Source of the DNA: Enterobacter sp.
GTDB lineage: Bacteria > Pseudomonadota > Gammaproteobacteria > Enterobacterales > Enterobacteriaceae
NCBI GenBank assembly: GCA_022649305.1
Contig: JALCNW010000018.1
Location: 1 to 61,500, forward strand
Direction: 5' to 3'
DNA: 61,500 nt
The notes under the pieces are model-generated. The model saw only the letters and a program-made list of their open reading frames with translations. It was not told the DNA's origin and did not search any database. A program made the position numbers and the translations under genes. This document shows positions 1 through 7,856 of this stretch, piece after piece (the first letter of the stretch is position 1; each line of letters begins with the position of its first letter).

Positions 1-969
1 ATCCAGGCCCTGAACGCAGGCCATAGGTTTGCCTTCATAGTGAAACTCACTGTCATAGTCATCCTCGATTATCCAGGCGTGGTGGCGGTTGGCCCAGTCG
101 ATGACTGCCAGACGTCGGTCCAGAGATAGCGTGACCCCGGTAGGATACTGATGGGAAGGGGTAAGGTAGATAGCTTTTGCAGGCTCTGTCAGAGAATTAA
201 GGTGCTCAATACAAATGCCTTTATCATCAAGAGGAACCGGAATGCTGTCCAGTCCGGCAGCTTTAAACGCTTTGTGCGCCCCTTGATAAGCAGGATCCTC
301 AATCACAACGCCATCCCCGTTGTCCATCAGGACGTGAGAACAGAGAGCCAGCGCCTGTTGGGAGCTTGTCAGAATAATTATCCGTTCTGCCGTGGCATGA
401 GTGCCGCGCTCCAGATTGACATATTCCGCGATGGCCCGCCGTAAGCGCTCCATACCTTGTGGAGGACTTTGTTCTAATGCCTGGTGGCGATACTCTTTCA
501 GCACCTGTCGCTGAAGACGCTCCCAGGCTGGAATCGGAAACAAACGCGTTTCGGGGATACCCGGAGCCAGTGGGCGAGGTGAGGAAAATTCGCGTATCCC
601 TCCACTCTCATAAATCACCTCGCCTCGGGCACTGAGTTTTGCTTTACGTACATCAGCGGCTAACTGACGCTGGCGGGAATGTGGTTTCAAAAATCGTGCG
701 CTGGCAGAAACAAAGCTACCTCTTCCAGTATGCCTCTCAATAAAACCTTCTGCATGCAGGCTGGTGTAGGCCGCTTCAATGGTATCCCGAGAAACACTCA
801 GTGATTTTGCCAGCGCGCGTGAGGCCGGAAGGGCCTTACCGTTAGATAAAATCCCCTCCAGTATGAGTGTCCGTATTGCTCTCTGGATCCTTTCATGGAG
901 CGGTAGCGATCCGTTTGCAGGATCGGTTATCCATGCCTTTACCGTTTCAAGCTGTGCGTGCTTAAACAT
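1..969 (-). CDS. MocR-type (GntR/aminotransferase) transcriptional regulator, C-terminus cut by window edge
   Basis: The minus-strand frame stays open from the ATG at 969 to base 1, about 323 codons. Residues ~22-90 form a GntR winged helix (RIQRAIRTLILEGIL, then ASRALAKSLSVSRDTIEAAY). The rest is a fold-type I aminotransferase domain with LTSSQQALAL, EDPAYQGA, LTPSHQYPTGV and IIEDDYDSEF. This is the classic MocR/PdxR layout, in which the PLP domain senses a ligand. The PLP lysine lies beyond the edge. ATG 969 is chosen because GTGGGGAAACGG precedes it; in-frame ATGs at 996 and 999 lack a ribosome site. It is divergent from a GNAT gene, so it probably controls that gene. The effector is unknown. 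Confidence 0.9.
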   Translation of the reverse strand, partial: MFKHAQLETVKAWITDPANGSLPLHERIQRAIRTLILEGILSNGKALPASRALAKSLSVSRDTIEAAYTSLHAEGFIERHTGRGSFVSASARFLKPHSRQRQLAADVRKAKLSARGEVIYESGGIREFSSPRPLAPGIPETRLFPIPAWERLQRQVLKEYRHQALEQSPPQGMERLRRAIAEYVNLERGTHATAERIIILTSSQQALALCSHVLMDNGDGVVIEDPAYQGAHKAFKAAGLDSIPVPLDDKGICIEHLNSLTEPAKAIYLTPSHQYPTGVTLSLDRRLAVIDWANRHHAWIIEDDYDSEFHYEGKPMACVQGLD

Positions 970-1060
970 CCGTTTCCCCACTATTCCTCGTGTCATCATT
1001 CATTCTAAAGCAAAAATGTCGGCTTCACGTTGATGAATTGGTCTGCTTGACTCACTAAAA

Positions 1061-1096
1061 TTGGCAGGGCTAATCGTGCCATTTGGCCCTTATAAT
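1061..1096. promoter_or_regulatory. Candidate operator/promoter in the MocR-GNAT divergent gap
   Basis: TGGCA (1062-1066) and TGCCA (1077-1081) form an inverted repeat with a 10-base spacer. A perfect TATAAT follows at 1091-1096, reading toward the acetyltransferase. No good -35 sits at 17 bases, as expected of an activated promoter. That the adjacent MocR protein binds here is inference from position. Confidence 0.35.
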
Positions 1097-1220
1097 CCTT
1101 TCGCAAGAGTGAGCGCAGGGGCTAAAAATGAACAGTAAAGACAACATTGTCATTTGTTTTGAAATAATCTATTTGCGCCAACATAAACATAATCGAACAT
1201 AAATAAACAAAGAGGTTATT

Positions 1221-1679
1221 ATGATGAATAATGTGATTGTCACTATTGATGCTGTCCAGGAAAGTGATTATGAAAGCTGGTTGCCAAACTGGAAAAAATA
1301 TCAAGAATTTTATAATGTCGATATTTCTGAATCCGTCACAAAACGGACCTGGCAACGGTTTTTCAGCCCCATTGAACCTATATTTTGCGTGGTAGCAAGA
1401 TATAACGGAGAAGTGGTCGGTTTTGCGCATTATCTTTTTCACCGTTCGACCTGGGCTGAGAGTGATTATTGTTATCTTGAAGATTTATATGTTTGCGAAA
1501 CCATTCGGGGACAACAGGTTGGCAAACAGTTAATTGAATATGTTCAACGAGAAGCCCGAAAACGTCATGCCAGCCATCTTTATTGGCATACACATGAATC
1601 CAATTTCCGTGGGCAAAGGCTGTACGACTGGGTGGCGAAAAAAAGTGGGATGATTGAATATCGGATGCAGGTAAGGTAA
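1221..1679 (+). CDS. GNAT family N-acetyltransferase
   Basis: A 152-residue single-domain GNAT protein. Acyl-CoA-binding motif A is visible as DLYVCETIRGQQVGKQLI (about residues 91-108), followed by the motif B-like segment HLYWHTHESNFRGQRLYD. The start is the ATG at 1221, immediately followed by a second ATG, with AGAGG about ten bases upstream. It is divergent from the MocR-type regulator, a common pairing in which the regulator controls its neighbour. The substrate cannot be read from the sequence; small amines, amino acids and aminoacyl compounds are typical for the family. The coding sequence is AT-richer than the ent genes, which suggests accessory origin. Confidence 0.85.
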   Translation: MMNNVIVTIDAVQESDYESWLPNWKKYQEFYNVDISESVTKRTWQRFFSPIEPIFCVVARYNGEVVGFAHYLFHRSTWAESDYCYLEDLYVCETIRGQQVGKQLIEYVQREARKRHASHLYWHTHESNFRGQRLYDWVAKKSGMIEYRMQVR

Positions 1680-1697
1680 TTCCCGTTAACTGACCCT

Positions 1698-1725
1698 ATG
1701 CCCCCTTAAAAATAAGCGGGGGCAT
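1698..1725 (+). terminator. Probable terminator after the GNAT gene
   Basis: ATGCCCCC (1698-1705) pairs with GGGGGCAT (1718-1725) around an AT-rich loop, 19 bases after the stop codon. The following T content is weak, so termination may be partial. Confidence 0.45.
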
Positions 1726-1770
1726 GTGTCTACTTTGTGCTCATGCTAAACAGCGAATCATGACTTTATC

Positions 1771-1801
1771 TTGACCTGAAGTTAACTTGAGCTTTTAAGA
1801 T
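1771..1801 (+). promoter_or_regulatory. SoxR-like operator in a 19-bp-spacer promoter
   Basis: TTGACC (-35, 1771-1776) and TAAGAT (-10, 1796-1801) are separated by 19 bases, the overlong spacer typical of MerR-family-activated promoters. The spacer region holds CCTGAAGTTAACTTGAGC (1775-1792). This matches the SoxR site of the E. coli soxS promoter, CCTCAAGTTAACTTGAGG, at 16 of 18 positions as recalled. Geometry and sequence together suggest SoxR, or a close redox-sensing relative, activates the downstream VOC gene. No soxR lies in the window. Confidence 0.6.
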
Positions 1802-1836
1802 GCGAGGAATGAATTCAACCCGGAGAGAGTGTGCAT

Positions 1837-2265
1837 ATGAAAGAGTTTGATGTGGGTCTCACGCATGTTGCCTTTGTCGTCAGAGATTTGGACAAGAGTA
1901 TCGCGTTTTATCGTCAATACGCTGGAATGGAGGTTATTCATTCACGCGAACCCGGTGTTCCGGATGCGCGTAAAGTGGCGTGGCTAAGCGATCATACCCG
2001 CCCATTTGCACTGGTCCTTGTGCAAGCGGATAACGTGACAGATACCCCGCTGGGTCCTTTCGGTCACCTTGGTGTTGCCTGCGCAACTCGAGAAGAAATC
2101 GATCGTAAAACTGAAATGGCACGAGCCGAAGGGAAGCTGCGCAAAGAACCGGAATATTATGGCGATCCGGTAGGCTATTTTGTATTTTTTGCTGATCCTG
2201 ACGGTAATACCCTTGAGCTGTCTTACGGGCAGCGTGTCGGTCTTGAAGCCATTCGCGCCAGCTAA
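1837..2265 (+). CDS. VOC superfamily (glyoxalase/bleomycin-resistance fold) protein
   Basis: A 142-residue VOC protein with two beta-alpha-beta-beta-beta modules. Likely metal ligands are His in LTHVAFVV, His in GHLGVACA and Glu in NTLELSY. The family includes glyoxalase I, ring-cleavage dioxygenases and drug-sequestering or drug-modifying proteins; the reaction here is unknown. ATG 1837 is preferred to the in-frame GTG 1831 because GGAGAG at 1822-1827 then has normal spacing. It sits alone behind a SoxR-like promoter, which suggests a role in redox-cycling compound tolerance. That role is inference. Confidence 0.85.
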   Translation: MKEFDVGLTHVAFVVRDLDKSIAFYRQYAGMEVIHSREPGVPDARKVAWLSDHTRPFALVLVQADNVTDTPLGPFGHLGVACATREEIDRKTEMARAEGKLRKEPEYYGDPVGYFVFFADPDGNTLELSYGQRVGLEAIRAS

Positions 2266-2325
2266 TTCTGGCTAATAAGAACCGCCAGAGGCTGCACGCC
2301 TGGTAGTCGTCGCAATGGAATAATA

Positions 2326-2355
2326 TTGACTTTCCAGCGCCGCTGGCGTTATTCA
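2326..2355 (+). promoter_or_regulatory. Candidate promoter with palindrome for the second GNAT gene
   Basis: TTGACT (2326-2331) could serve as -35 and TATTCA (from 2350) as a weak -10. A perfect 13-base palindrome, CCAGCGCCGCTGG (2334-2346), lies between them and could be an operator. No cognate regulator is evident. Confidence 0.3.
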
Positions 2356-2399
2356 TATCGTCCAATCTACTAATAAGATCTATCGCTAAGGACTCAGAG

Positions 2400-2876
2400 A
2401 TGATCTCGTTCCGTTCAATGACAGAAGAAGAGTTTCCTGCTTATCTTGACTATTTTATTCCTGATTATGCAGATGAGATTGCGGCTAATTATGGGTTATC
2501 TCAAGATGATGCTCTTTTAAGGGCCAATAAAGAAATATCAGATGCGCTCAATGAGGGCGTCAATACTCATGGGCAAATGTTACTGTGCCTTATTGAGCCG
2601 TCAATTCATCAAGACAAGCACGTAGGCTACCTCTGGTATAAACCAGATACGATTATGCGAACTGTATTTATCTATGACTTTCACATATTCAATGCCCTCC
2701 AGGGGCAGGGGCTTGCTAAACAGGCGCTTCGTGATTTCGAAGAACATCTGCGAGATAAAGGTTTTAAAGAGATCAGGCTGCGCGTGGCGGGTGACAACGC
2801 CCGTGCCCGACATGTCTACGAGACCAGTGGCTTTGGGGTTACGGGTATTAATATGAGTAAGGCTATCGTGGGCTGA
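2400..2876 (+). CDS. GNAT family N-acetyltransferase
   Basis: A 158-residue GNAT protein. The core is seen in TVFIYDFHIFNALQGQGLAKQALRDF (about residues 88-112, acetyl-CoA loop QGQGLA), followed by IRLRVAGDNARARHVYETSGF, the usual C-terminal motif ending in an aromatic-Gly-Phe turn. It begins at the ATG at 2400 after AAGGACTCAG. It is monocistronic, with its own short leader and a palindromic promoter candidate. The substrate is unknown. It is unrelated in detail to the GNAT gene at 1.2 kb, so this is not a tandem duplication. Confidence 0.85.
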   Translation: MISFRSMTEEEFPAYLDYFIPDYADEIAANYGLSQDDALLRANKEISDALNEGVNTHGQMLLCLIEPSIHQDKHVGYLWYKPDTIMRTVFIYDFHIFNALQGQGLAKQALRDFEEHLRDKGFKEIRLRVAGDNARARHVYETSGFGVTGINMSKAIVG

Positions 2877-3098
2877 GATATCAAGAATAACGAGAGTGCC
2901 AGAGTTATCATGTGCTCTCCTGTTCTTATATCTACAGTCCAACGGCGTGATGTTATTCATTTTCTGAAATGATACTTATCCACTATTCATAATCCATTTA
3001 TAAATATTAAGGGTTATTCGTAAGGCATTCCTTAAGCACGAATTCATTAATACATAAATATAATCGTGAGCATACTTCCTTTTTTATAAGGAGATAAA

Positions 3099-3581
3099 AT
3101 GGCTATTCCAGCGTACTTATGGCTTAAAGACGATGGCGGTGTCGACATTAAAGGCTCTGTAGATGTAATGAACAGAGAGGGTAGTATTGAAATTCATAGT
3201 TTCGCTCATGGGTTGCATCTTCCGACAGACAATATGAACGGTAAAATAACGGGTACTCGTGTACATAGCGCACTGTCGTTTGAAAAAGAATTCGATTCAT
3301 CCAGCCCTTATCTCTACAAGGCCGTTGCAAAGGGCCAGACGTTGAAAAGTGCCGAATTAAAGTGGTATCACATCAACAATGCTGGGCAGGAAGTGGAATA
3401 CTTAAACATGCTACTCGAAGACGTCAAAGTCGTCTCTGTTTGCCCGTTGATGCATAACTGCAAGAACGCCAGCACCGAGAAACACAACCACCTCGAAGCC
3501 GTTTCACTTCGCTATGAGAAGATCACCTGGAAACACTGCGACGGCAATATCATGTTCACCGATGCCTGGAACGAACGATGA
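3099..3581 (+). CDS. hcp: Hcp-type type VI secretion tube protein (orphan)
   Basis: A 160-residue member of the Hcp/TssD family. The N-terminus MAIPAYLWLKDDGG, the DIKGSVDV strand, REGSIEIHSFAHG and GKITGTRVH are hallmarks. Hcp hexamers stack into the inner tube of the T6SS, and small effectors can ride in the lumen. An AAGGAG site precedes the ATG. The stop overlaps the next start by four bases (ATGA), so the two proteins are translationally coupled. No other tss gene lies nearby, so this is an orphan Hcp-effector cassette that would rely on a T6SS encoded elsewhere. The AT-rich upstream 220 bases hold no gene. Confidence 0.93.
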   Translation: MAIPAYLWLKDDGGVDIKGSVDVMNREGSIEIHSFAHGLHLPTDNMNGKITGTRVHSALSFEKEFDSSSPYLYKAVAKGQTLKSAELKWYHINNAGQEVEYLNMLLEDVKVVSVCPLMHNCKNASTEKHNHLEAVSLRYEKITWKHCDGNIMFTDAWNER

Positions 3582-4054
3582 TTCATTGCACATTTCGGCT
3601 GAATGGTAACGGCTTGTCCAATTTAAGCTGTCCTGGAATAGGTTTTTTTCCCGCATATTCTGGCAATGAGGGGCATCACCGGAACAACCCAGATTCTGTC
3701 ACTGTGAAAAATATTGGCCCACTGCCACCGGGAAAATATTACATAGTCGACCGGCCGAGAAGTTTAAGTACCCGAGTGAATGACGTTTTTGCATCAAAAT
3801 ACACTGGTTCTGATCACTCTATATGGTTTGCCCTTTACCGCGTGGATGACAATCTTGATGACCACACTTTTATTAATGAAGTGGCTAGAGGAAACTTCAG
3901 GCTTCATCCGGCAGGTTACGCGGGGATAAGTAACGGTTGCATCACGCTGCCTTCTCCCCATCATTTTGCAGTGCTCCGGGAGGCGTTAATGAGTACACCC
4001 AAAATAATGGTGTCAGCTTCATTTTCTGCGTATGGTACGGTACAGGTGTATTAA
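3578..4054 (+). CDS. Putative T6SS peptidoglycan effector, Tlde1-like (DUF2778, L,D-transpeptidase fold)
   Basis: This 158-residue protein carries the DUF2778 pattern: PLPPGKYYIVDRP near residue 50, and a catalytic-type motif with His110 and Cys121 in RLHPAGYAGISNGCITLP. Known Tlde1 effectors of Salmonella use such a His/Cys site to cut or exchange peptidoglycan stem peptides in the periplasm of target cells. No signal peptide is seen, which fits delivery by the T6SS tube. It overlaps hcp by four bases and is followed three bases later by a small membrane-protein gene in the immunity position. Family assignment rests on motif and context; the toxic activity is inferred. Confidence 0.8.
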   Translation: MIHCTFRLNGNGLSNLSCPGIGFFPAYSGNEGHHRNNPDSVTVKNIGPLPPGKYYIVDRPRSLSTRVNDVFASKYTGSDHSIWFALYRVDDNLDDHTFINEVARGNFRLHPAGYAGISNGCITLPSPHHFAVLREALMSTPKIMVSASFSAYGTVQVY

Positions 4055-4056
4055 CA

Positions 4057-4290
4057 ATGACTCCTATAAAATTTGTCGGAATTTGGATTATTCAATTTAT
4101 TTCATTTTTTATAATTTTTTCAGTGAGTTATATATTATTACCTGAAGTGTATCTCTTTCATCTTTACAGTGACTCCGTGAGCTTTATAACGGAATCAGAC
4201 TGGGATGCACTGTATATGATTAGCATGATGGTCGCTTCGGTACTGATTAATGCAGTGCTCATTTACGCCACAGTGTTAATCGTAAAATGA
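4057..4290 (+). CDS. Small membrane protein, candidate immunity protein to the adjacent effector
   Basis: A 77-residue protein from the ATG at 4057. Two hydrophobic segments are visible, about residues 5-29 (VGIWIIQFISFFIIFSVSYI) and 52-76 (LYMISMMVASVLINAVLIYA), with a short acidic loop (SDSVSFITESDWD) between them that would probably face the periplasm. It starts three bases after the effector stop. An immunity protein against a periplasmic peptidoglycan enzyme must act in the periplasm or inner membrane, and this topology allows that. I do not recognise the sequence itself; function is inferred only from position. It is very AT-rich relative to its neighbours. Confidence 0.65.
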   Translation: MTPIKFVGIWIIQFISFFIIFSVSYILLPEVYLFHLYSDSVSFITESDWDALYMISMMVASVLINAVLIYATVLIVK

Positions 4291-4333
4291 CGATACAAGC
4301 CATACTGTAACATCTTCGTTGACAGAACTTTAA

Positions 4334-4348
4334 TGATAACTATTTTCA
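4334..4348. promoter_or_regulatory. Fur box upstream of sitA
   Basis: TGATAACTATTTTCA matches the 7-1-7 Fur consensus (TGATAAT-N-ATTATCA) at 12 of 14 defined positions. It lies about 80 bases before sitA and fits known iron repression of sit operons. Confidence 0.7.
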
Positions 4349-4355
4349 TTTAAAT

Positions 4356-4388
4356 ATAGCCTGTGCTATACCATATAGCACAGGCTAA
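4356..4388. promoter_or_regulatory. Paired MntR-like sites forming a perfect hairpin upstream of sitA
   Basis: ATAGCCTGTGCTAT (4356-4369) has the ATAGC-N4-GCTAT core of enterobacterial MntR boxes, and ATAGCACAGGCTAA (4375-4388) is a second, nearly complete one. Together, bases 4357-4387 make a perfect inverted repeat with 14-base arms and a CCA loop. Manganese repression through MntR is the likely role; the transcript could also fold as a hairpin. Confidence 0.6.
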
Positions 4389-4426
4389 TTTTGCTTTGAA
4401 TTTAACCACATCAGGAGATTTCTGCG

Positions 4427-5338
4427 ATGCGACCAGGGCAAGGATTAAAGAAGGTGTTATTCAGCATGCTGTTAACCGCCGTGACCACCACGGGCGCGTT
4501 TGCAGCTGAAAAGTTCAGGGTGGTCACCACCTTTACCGTCATTGCTGATATGGCGAAAAACGTCGCGGGCGATGCGGCTGACGTGACCTCCATTACCAAG
4601 CCGGGTGCAGAAATCCACGAATATCAGCCGACGCCAGGCGACATCAAGCGCGCGCAGAATGCGCAACTGATCCTCTCCAACGGCATGAACCTGGAACTGT
4701 GGTTCCAGCGCTTCTACCAGCACCTGAAAGGCGTGCCGGAGGTGGAGGTCACGAAGGGCATCACGCCGATGGGCATCAGCGAAGGGCCGTATAACGGCAA
4801 GCCTAACCCGCACGCGTGGATGTCTCCGGACAACGCGCTGATTTACGTCGATAACATTCGCGACGCTCTGGTCAAGTACGATCCGGCGAACGCCCAGATC
4901 TATCAGCGCAACGCCGAGATCTACAAACAGAAAATCACCAAAACCCTCGAACCGCTGCGCAAGCAGGTGGCGGATATTCCAGAAGACAAGCGCTGGATGG
5001 TGACCAGCGAAGGGGCCTTCTCGTACCTGGCGCGGGATTTAGGGCTGAAAGAGCTGTACCTGTGGCCGATTAACGCCGATCAGCAGGGGACACCGCAGCA
5101 GGTGCGTAAGGTCATCGATCTGGTGAAAAAACATCACATTCCAGCCGTGTTCAGTGAAAGCACCGTTTCCGATAAACCGGCTCGTCAGGTGGCGCGCGAA
5201 ACCGACACCCATTATGGCGGCGTGCTGTACGTTGACTCTCTGAGTGCGGAAAACGGCCCGGTACCGACCTATATTGATCTCTTGAACGTCACGACCCGCA
5301 CGCTCGTGCAGGGGATCCGCGACGGCATGAAGGAGTAG
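4427..5338 (+). CDS. sitA: Mn2+/Fe2+ ABC importer, periplasmic binding protein SitA
   Basis: A 303-residue cluster A-I solute-binding protein. The signal peptide is MRPGQGLKKVLFSMLLTAVT, with cleavage after AFA at about residue 27. Likely metal ligands are His64 (EIHEYQPT), His129 (NPHAWMSP), Glu195 (TSEGAFSYL) and Asp270 (LYVDSLS), the usual two His, one Glu, one Asp set. It binds divalent manganese or iron in the periplasm and delivers it to SitCD. AGGAG precedes the start. It is first of a four-gene operon behind Fur and MntR-like sites. Length matches Salmonella SitA. Confidence 0.95.
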   Translation: MRPGQGLKKVLFSMLLTAVTTTGAFAAEKFRVVTTFTVIADMAKNVAGDAADVTSITKPGAEIHEYQPTPGDIKRAQNAQLILSNGMNLELWFQRFYQHLKGVPEVEVTKGITPMGISEGPYNGKPNPHAWMSPDNALIYVDNIRDALVKYDPANAQIYQRNAEIYKQKITKTLEPLRKQVADIPEDKRWMVTSEGAFSYLARDLGLKELYLWPINADQQGTPQQVRKVIDLVKKHHIPAVFSESTVSDKPARQVARETDTHYGGVLYVDSLSAENGPVPTYIDLLNVTTRTLVQGIRDGMKE

Positions 5339-5341
5339 CAC

Positions 5342-6166
5342 ATGCAGGCTAAAGGTATTGTCGTCACGGACGTAACGGTGACCTACCGCAACGGCCACAC
5401 GGCGCTGCGCGATGCGTCGTTCAGCGTGCCGGGCGGGTCGATTGCTGCGCTGGTCGGGGTCAACGGCTCGGGTAAATCGACGCTGTTTAAGGCGGTGATG
5501 GGCTTTGTGCGGGTGGCGAGCGGCAACATTGCTATTTTGGGCATGGCCCCGCACCGCGCGCTGCGCCAGAACCTGGTCGCCTACGTGCCGCAGTCGGAAG
5601 AAGTCGACTGGTCGTTCCCGGTGCTGGTCGAAGACGTGGTGATGATGGGGCGTTACGGCCACATGAGCTTTATGCGCATTCCCAAAGCGCAGGATCGCGA
5701 GATCGTGACCGAGGCGCTGCGGCGCGTGGATATGCTCGAACTGCGCCATCGGCAGATCGGCGAACTGTCCGGCGGCCAGAAAAAACGCATCTTTCTGGCG
5801 CGGGCGATTGCCCAGCAGGGCGAGGTGATCCTGCTCGATGAGCCCTTTACCGGCGTCGACGTTAAAACCGAAGCCAGAATTATCAGCCTGCTGCGCGAAC
5901 TGCGCGACGAAGGCAAAACGATGCTGGTCTCGACCCACAACTTAGGTTCGGTGACGGAGTTTTGCGATTACACGGTGATGGTCAAAGGCACCGTGCTGGC
6001 GAGCGGCCCAACGGACACCACCTTCACCGCCGATAATCTTGAGCGCGCCTTCAGCGGCGTGCTGCGTCACGTGGTGCTTAGCGGATCTGAAGACCGCATT
6101 ATCACCGACGACGAGCGGCCTTTCGTGATGCATCGCCCGCCGGGCGTCGAGCGGGAGGCAAAATGA
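5342..6166 (+). CDS. sitB: Mn2+/Fe2+ ABC importer, ATP-binding subunit SitB
   Basis: A 274-residue ABC ATPase. Walker A is GVNGSGKST (39-47), the signature is LSGGQ (142-146), and Walker B is LLDEP (164-168), with a switch His in STHNLG. It powers metal import through SitC and SitD on the cytoplasmic face. It begins three bases after the sitA stop, and its own stop overlaps sitC by four bases, so translation is coupled. The C-terminal tail after residue 230 is typical of SitB/YfeB proteins. Confidence 0.95.
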   Translation: MQAKGIVVTDVTVTYRNGHTALRDASFSVPGGSIAALVGVNGSGKSTLFKAVMGFVRVASGNIAILGMAPHRALRQNLVAYVPQSEEVDWSFPVLVEDVVMMGRYGHMSFMRIPKAQDREIVTEALRRVDMLELRHRQIGELSGGQKKRIFLARAIAQQGEVILLDEPFTGVDVKTEARIISLLRELRDEGKTMLVSTHNLGSVTEFCDYTVMVKGTVLASGPTDTTFTADNLERAFSGVLRHVVLSGSEDRIITDDERPFVMHRPPGVEREAK

Positions 6167-7020
6167 ACACGCTTCTCGAACCCTTCGGCTATGAGTACAT
6201 GCTCAACGCGATGTGGGTCTCGGCGATGGTGGGCGGGCTGTGCGCTTTTCTCTCCTGCTATCTGATGCTCAAAGGCTGGTCGCTGATTGGCGACGCACTG
6301 TCGCACTCGATTGTACCCGGCGTGGCAGGAGCCTACATGCTCGGGCTGCCGTTCTCGCTGGGCGCGTTTTTGTCCGGTGGGCTGGCGGCGGCCAGCATGT
6401 TGTTTCTGAACCAGCGCAGCCGCCTGAAGGAGGACGCCATTATCGGTCTGATCTTCTCCTCCTTTTTCGGGCTGGGCTTGTTTATGGTATCGCTCAACCC
6501 GACCTCGGTGAATATTCAGACCATCGTGCTGGGCAATATCCTGGCCATCGCCCCGGAGGATATCGTGCAGTTGACGATTATTGGCGTGGTGTCGATCCTC
6601 GTTCTGCTGTTCAAATGGAAGGATCTGATGGTGACCTTTTTCGATGAGAACCACGCCCGCGCCATCGGCCTGCGCCCCGAGCGCCTGAAAATCCTGTTCT
6701 TCACGCTGCTGGCGGTCTCCACGGTAGCGGCGCTGCAAACCGTCGGCGCATTTCTGGTCATCTGCCTGGTGGTCACACCTGGCGCGACCGCGTGGCTCCT
6801 CACTGACCGCTTCCCGCGCCTGCTGATGATTGCGGTGGCGATTGGCAGCATCACCAGCTTCCTCGGCGCGTGGGCCAGCTATTATCTGGACGGTGCGACC
6901 GGTGGCATTATCGTGGTCGCCCAGACGCTGCTGTTTCTGCTGGCCTTTGTCTTTGCGCCGAAGCACGGCCTGCTGGCAAGCCGCCGCCGGGCGCGTCACG
7001 CGCTGGAGGTGCAGGAATGA
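6163..7020 (+). CDS. sitC: Mn2+/Fe2+ ABC importer, permease SitC
   Basis: A 285-residue ABC-3 family permease with about eight hydrophobic segments. Family signatures [20 protein letters not shown] (residues ~30-50) and [19 protein letters not shown] are present. It forms the inner-membrane channel with SitD. The ATG overlaps the sitB stop (ATGA), and the sitC stop overlaps the sitD start. SitC and SitD are paralogues that share the KGW-G-ALSH/AMSH motif. Confidence 0.94.
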   Translation: MNTLLEPFGYEYMLNAMWVSAMVGGLCAFLSCYLMLKGWSLIGDALSHSIVPGVAGAYMLGLPFSLGAFLSGGLAAASMLFLNQRSRLKEDAIIGLIFSSFFGLGLFMVSLNPTSVNIQTIVLGNILAIAPEDIVQLTIIGVVSILVLLFKWKDLMVTFFDENHARAIGLRPERLKILFFTLLAVSTVAALQTVGAFLVICLVVTPGATAWLLTDRFPRLLMIAVAIGSITSFLGAWASYYLDGATGGIIVVAQTLLFLLAFVFAPKHGLLASRRRARHALEVQE

Positions 7021-7856
7021 TGACCTTACTTCTTGAACCCTTCCAGTTTGCGTTTATGAACAACGCGCTGCTCATTTCACTGCTGGTGGCCGTGCCGTGC
7101 GCGCTACTGTCGGTCTTTCTGGTGCTAAAGGGCTGGGCGCTGATGGGCGACGCCATGAGCCACGCGGTGTTTCCCGGCATCGTGCTCGCCTGGATGATGG
7201 GCCTGCCGCTGGCGGTCGGGGCATTCGTCGCCGGCTTGTTCTGCGCGGTTGCCACCGGATACCTGAAAGATAACAGCCGGATCAAGCAGGATACCGTCAT
7301 GGGGATCGTTTTTTCCGGCATGTTCGCCGTCGGGTTAATCCTCTATATCGCGGTTAAGCCCGAGGTGCATCTCGACCACATTCTGTTCGGCGATATGCTG
7401 GGCATTAACGGGATGGACATTCTGCAAAGCGGCATCGTGGCGGGGCTGATAGCGGTGGTGATTGGCGTGAAATGGCGCGATTTCCTGCTGTTCTGCTTCG
7501 ACTATCAGCAGGCGCAGGCAAGCGGCTTGCGCACCCGCTGGCTGCATTACGGCCTGCTGTGCATGGTGTCGCTCACCATCGTGGCGACGCTAAAGGCGGT
7601 GGGGATTATTCTGTCGATTTCGCTGTTGATTGCACCCGGCGCGATTGCGGTGCTGATCACCCGGCGCTTTCACGTCGCGCTAATGGTGGCGGTAGCTATC
7701 TCTATGCTGGTGTCGGTGAGCGGCGTTTATCTGTCGTTTTTCCTCGACAGCGCCCCCGCGCCGACGATTGTGGTGCTGTTCGCGCTGGTATTTATCGTCA
7801 CCTTTGTGGTGACCAGCGTGAACGCGAAGCGGCGGGAAAATCTTACAGCAGCGTGA
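7017..7856 (+). CDS. sitD: Mn2+/Fe2+ ABC importer, permease SitD
   Basis: A 279-residue ABC-3 permease, paralogous to SitC. It has LKGWALMGDAMSHAVFPG near residue 40 and IILSISLLIAPGAIAVLIT near 205. The start is the ATG at 7017, or the next codon 7020 which is also ATG, overlapping the sitC stop. Its last 14 bases overlap the 3' end of the convergent entD gene. This packs the metal operon directly against the enterobactin locus, an arrangement not found in E. coli K-12, which lacks sitABCD. Confidence 0.94.
   Translation: MMTLLLEPFQFAFMNNALLISLLVAVPCALLSVFLVLKGWALMGDAMSHAVFPGIVLAWMMGLPLAVGAFVAGLFCAVATGYLKDNSRIKQDTVMGIVFSGMFAVGLILYIAVKPEVHLDHILFGDMLGINGMDILQSGIVAGLIAVVIGVKWRDFLLFCFDYQQAQASGLRTRWLHYGLLCMVSLTIVATLKAVGIILSISLLIAPGAIAVLITRRFHVALMVAVAISMLVSVSGVYLSFFLDSAPAPTIVVLFALVFIVTFVVTSVNAKRRENLTAA

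Noticed and set aside
5039-6999. Long antisense frames (299 and 310 codons) opposite sitA/sitB/sitC
   Set aside because: Compositionally odd (His, Arg, Gln rich), no domain, and fully opposite clear sit genes; products of high GC third positions.
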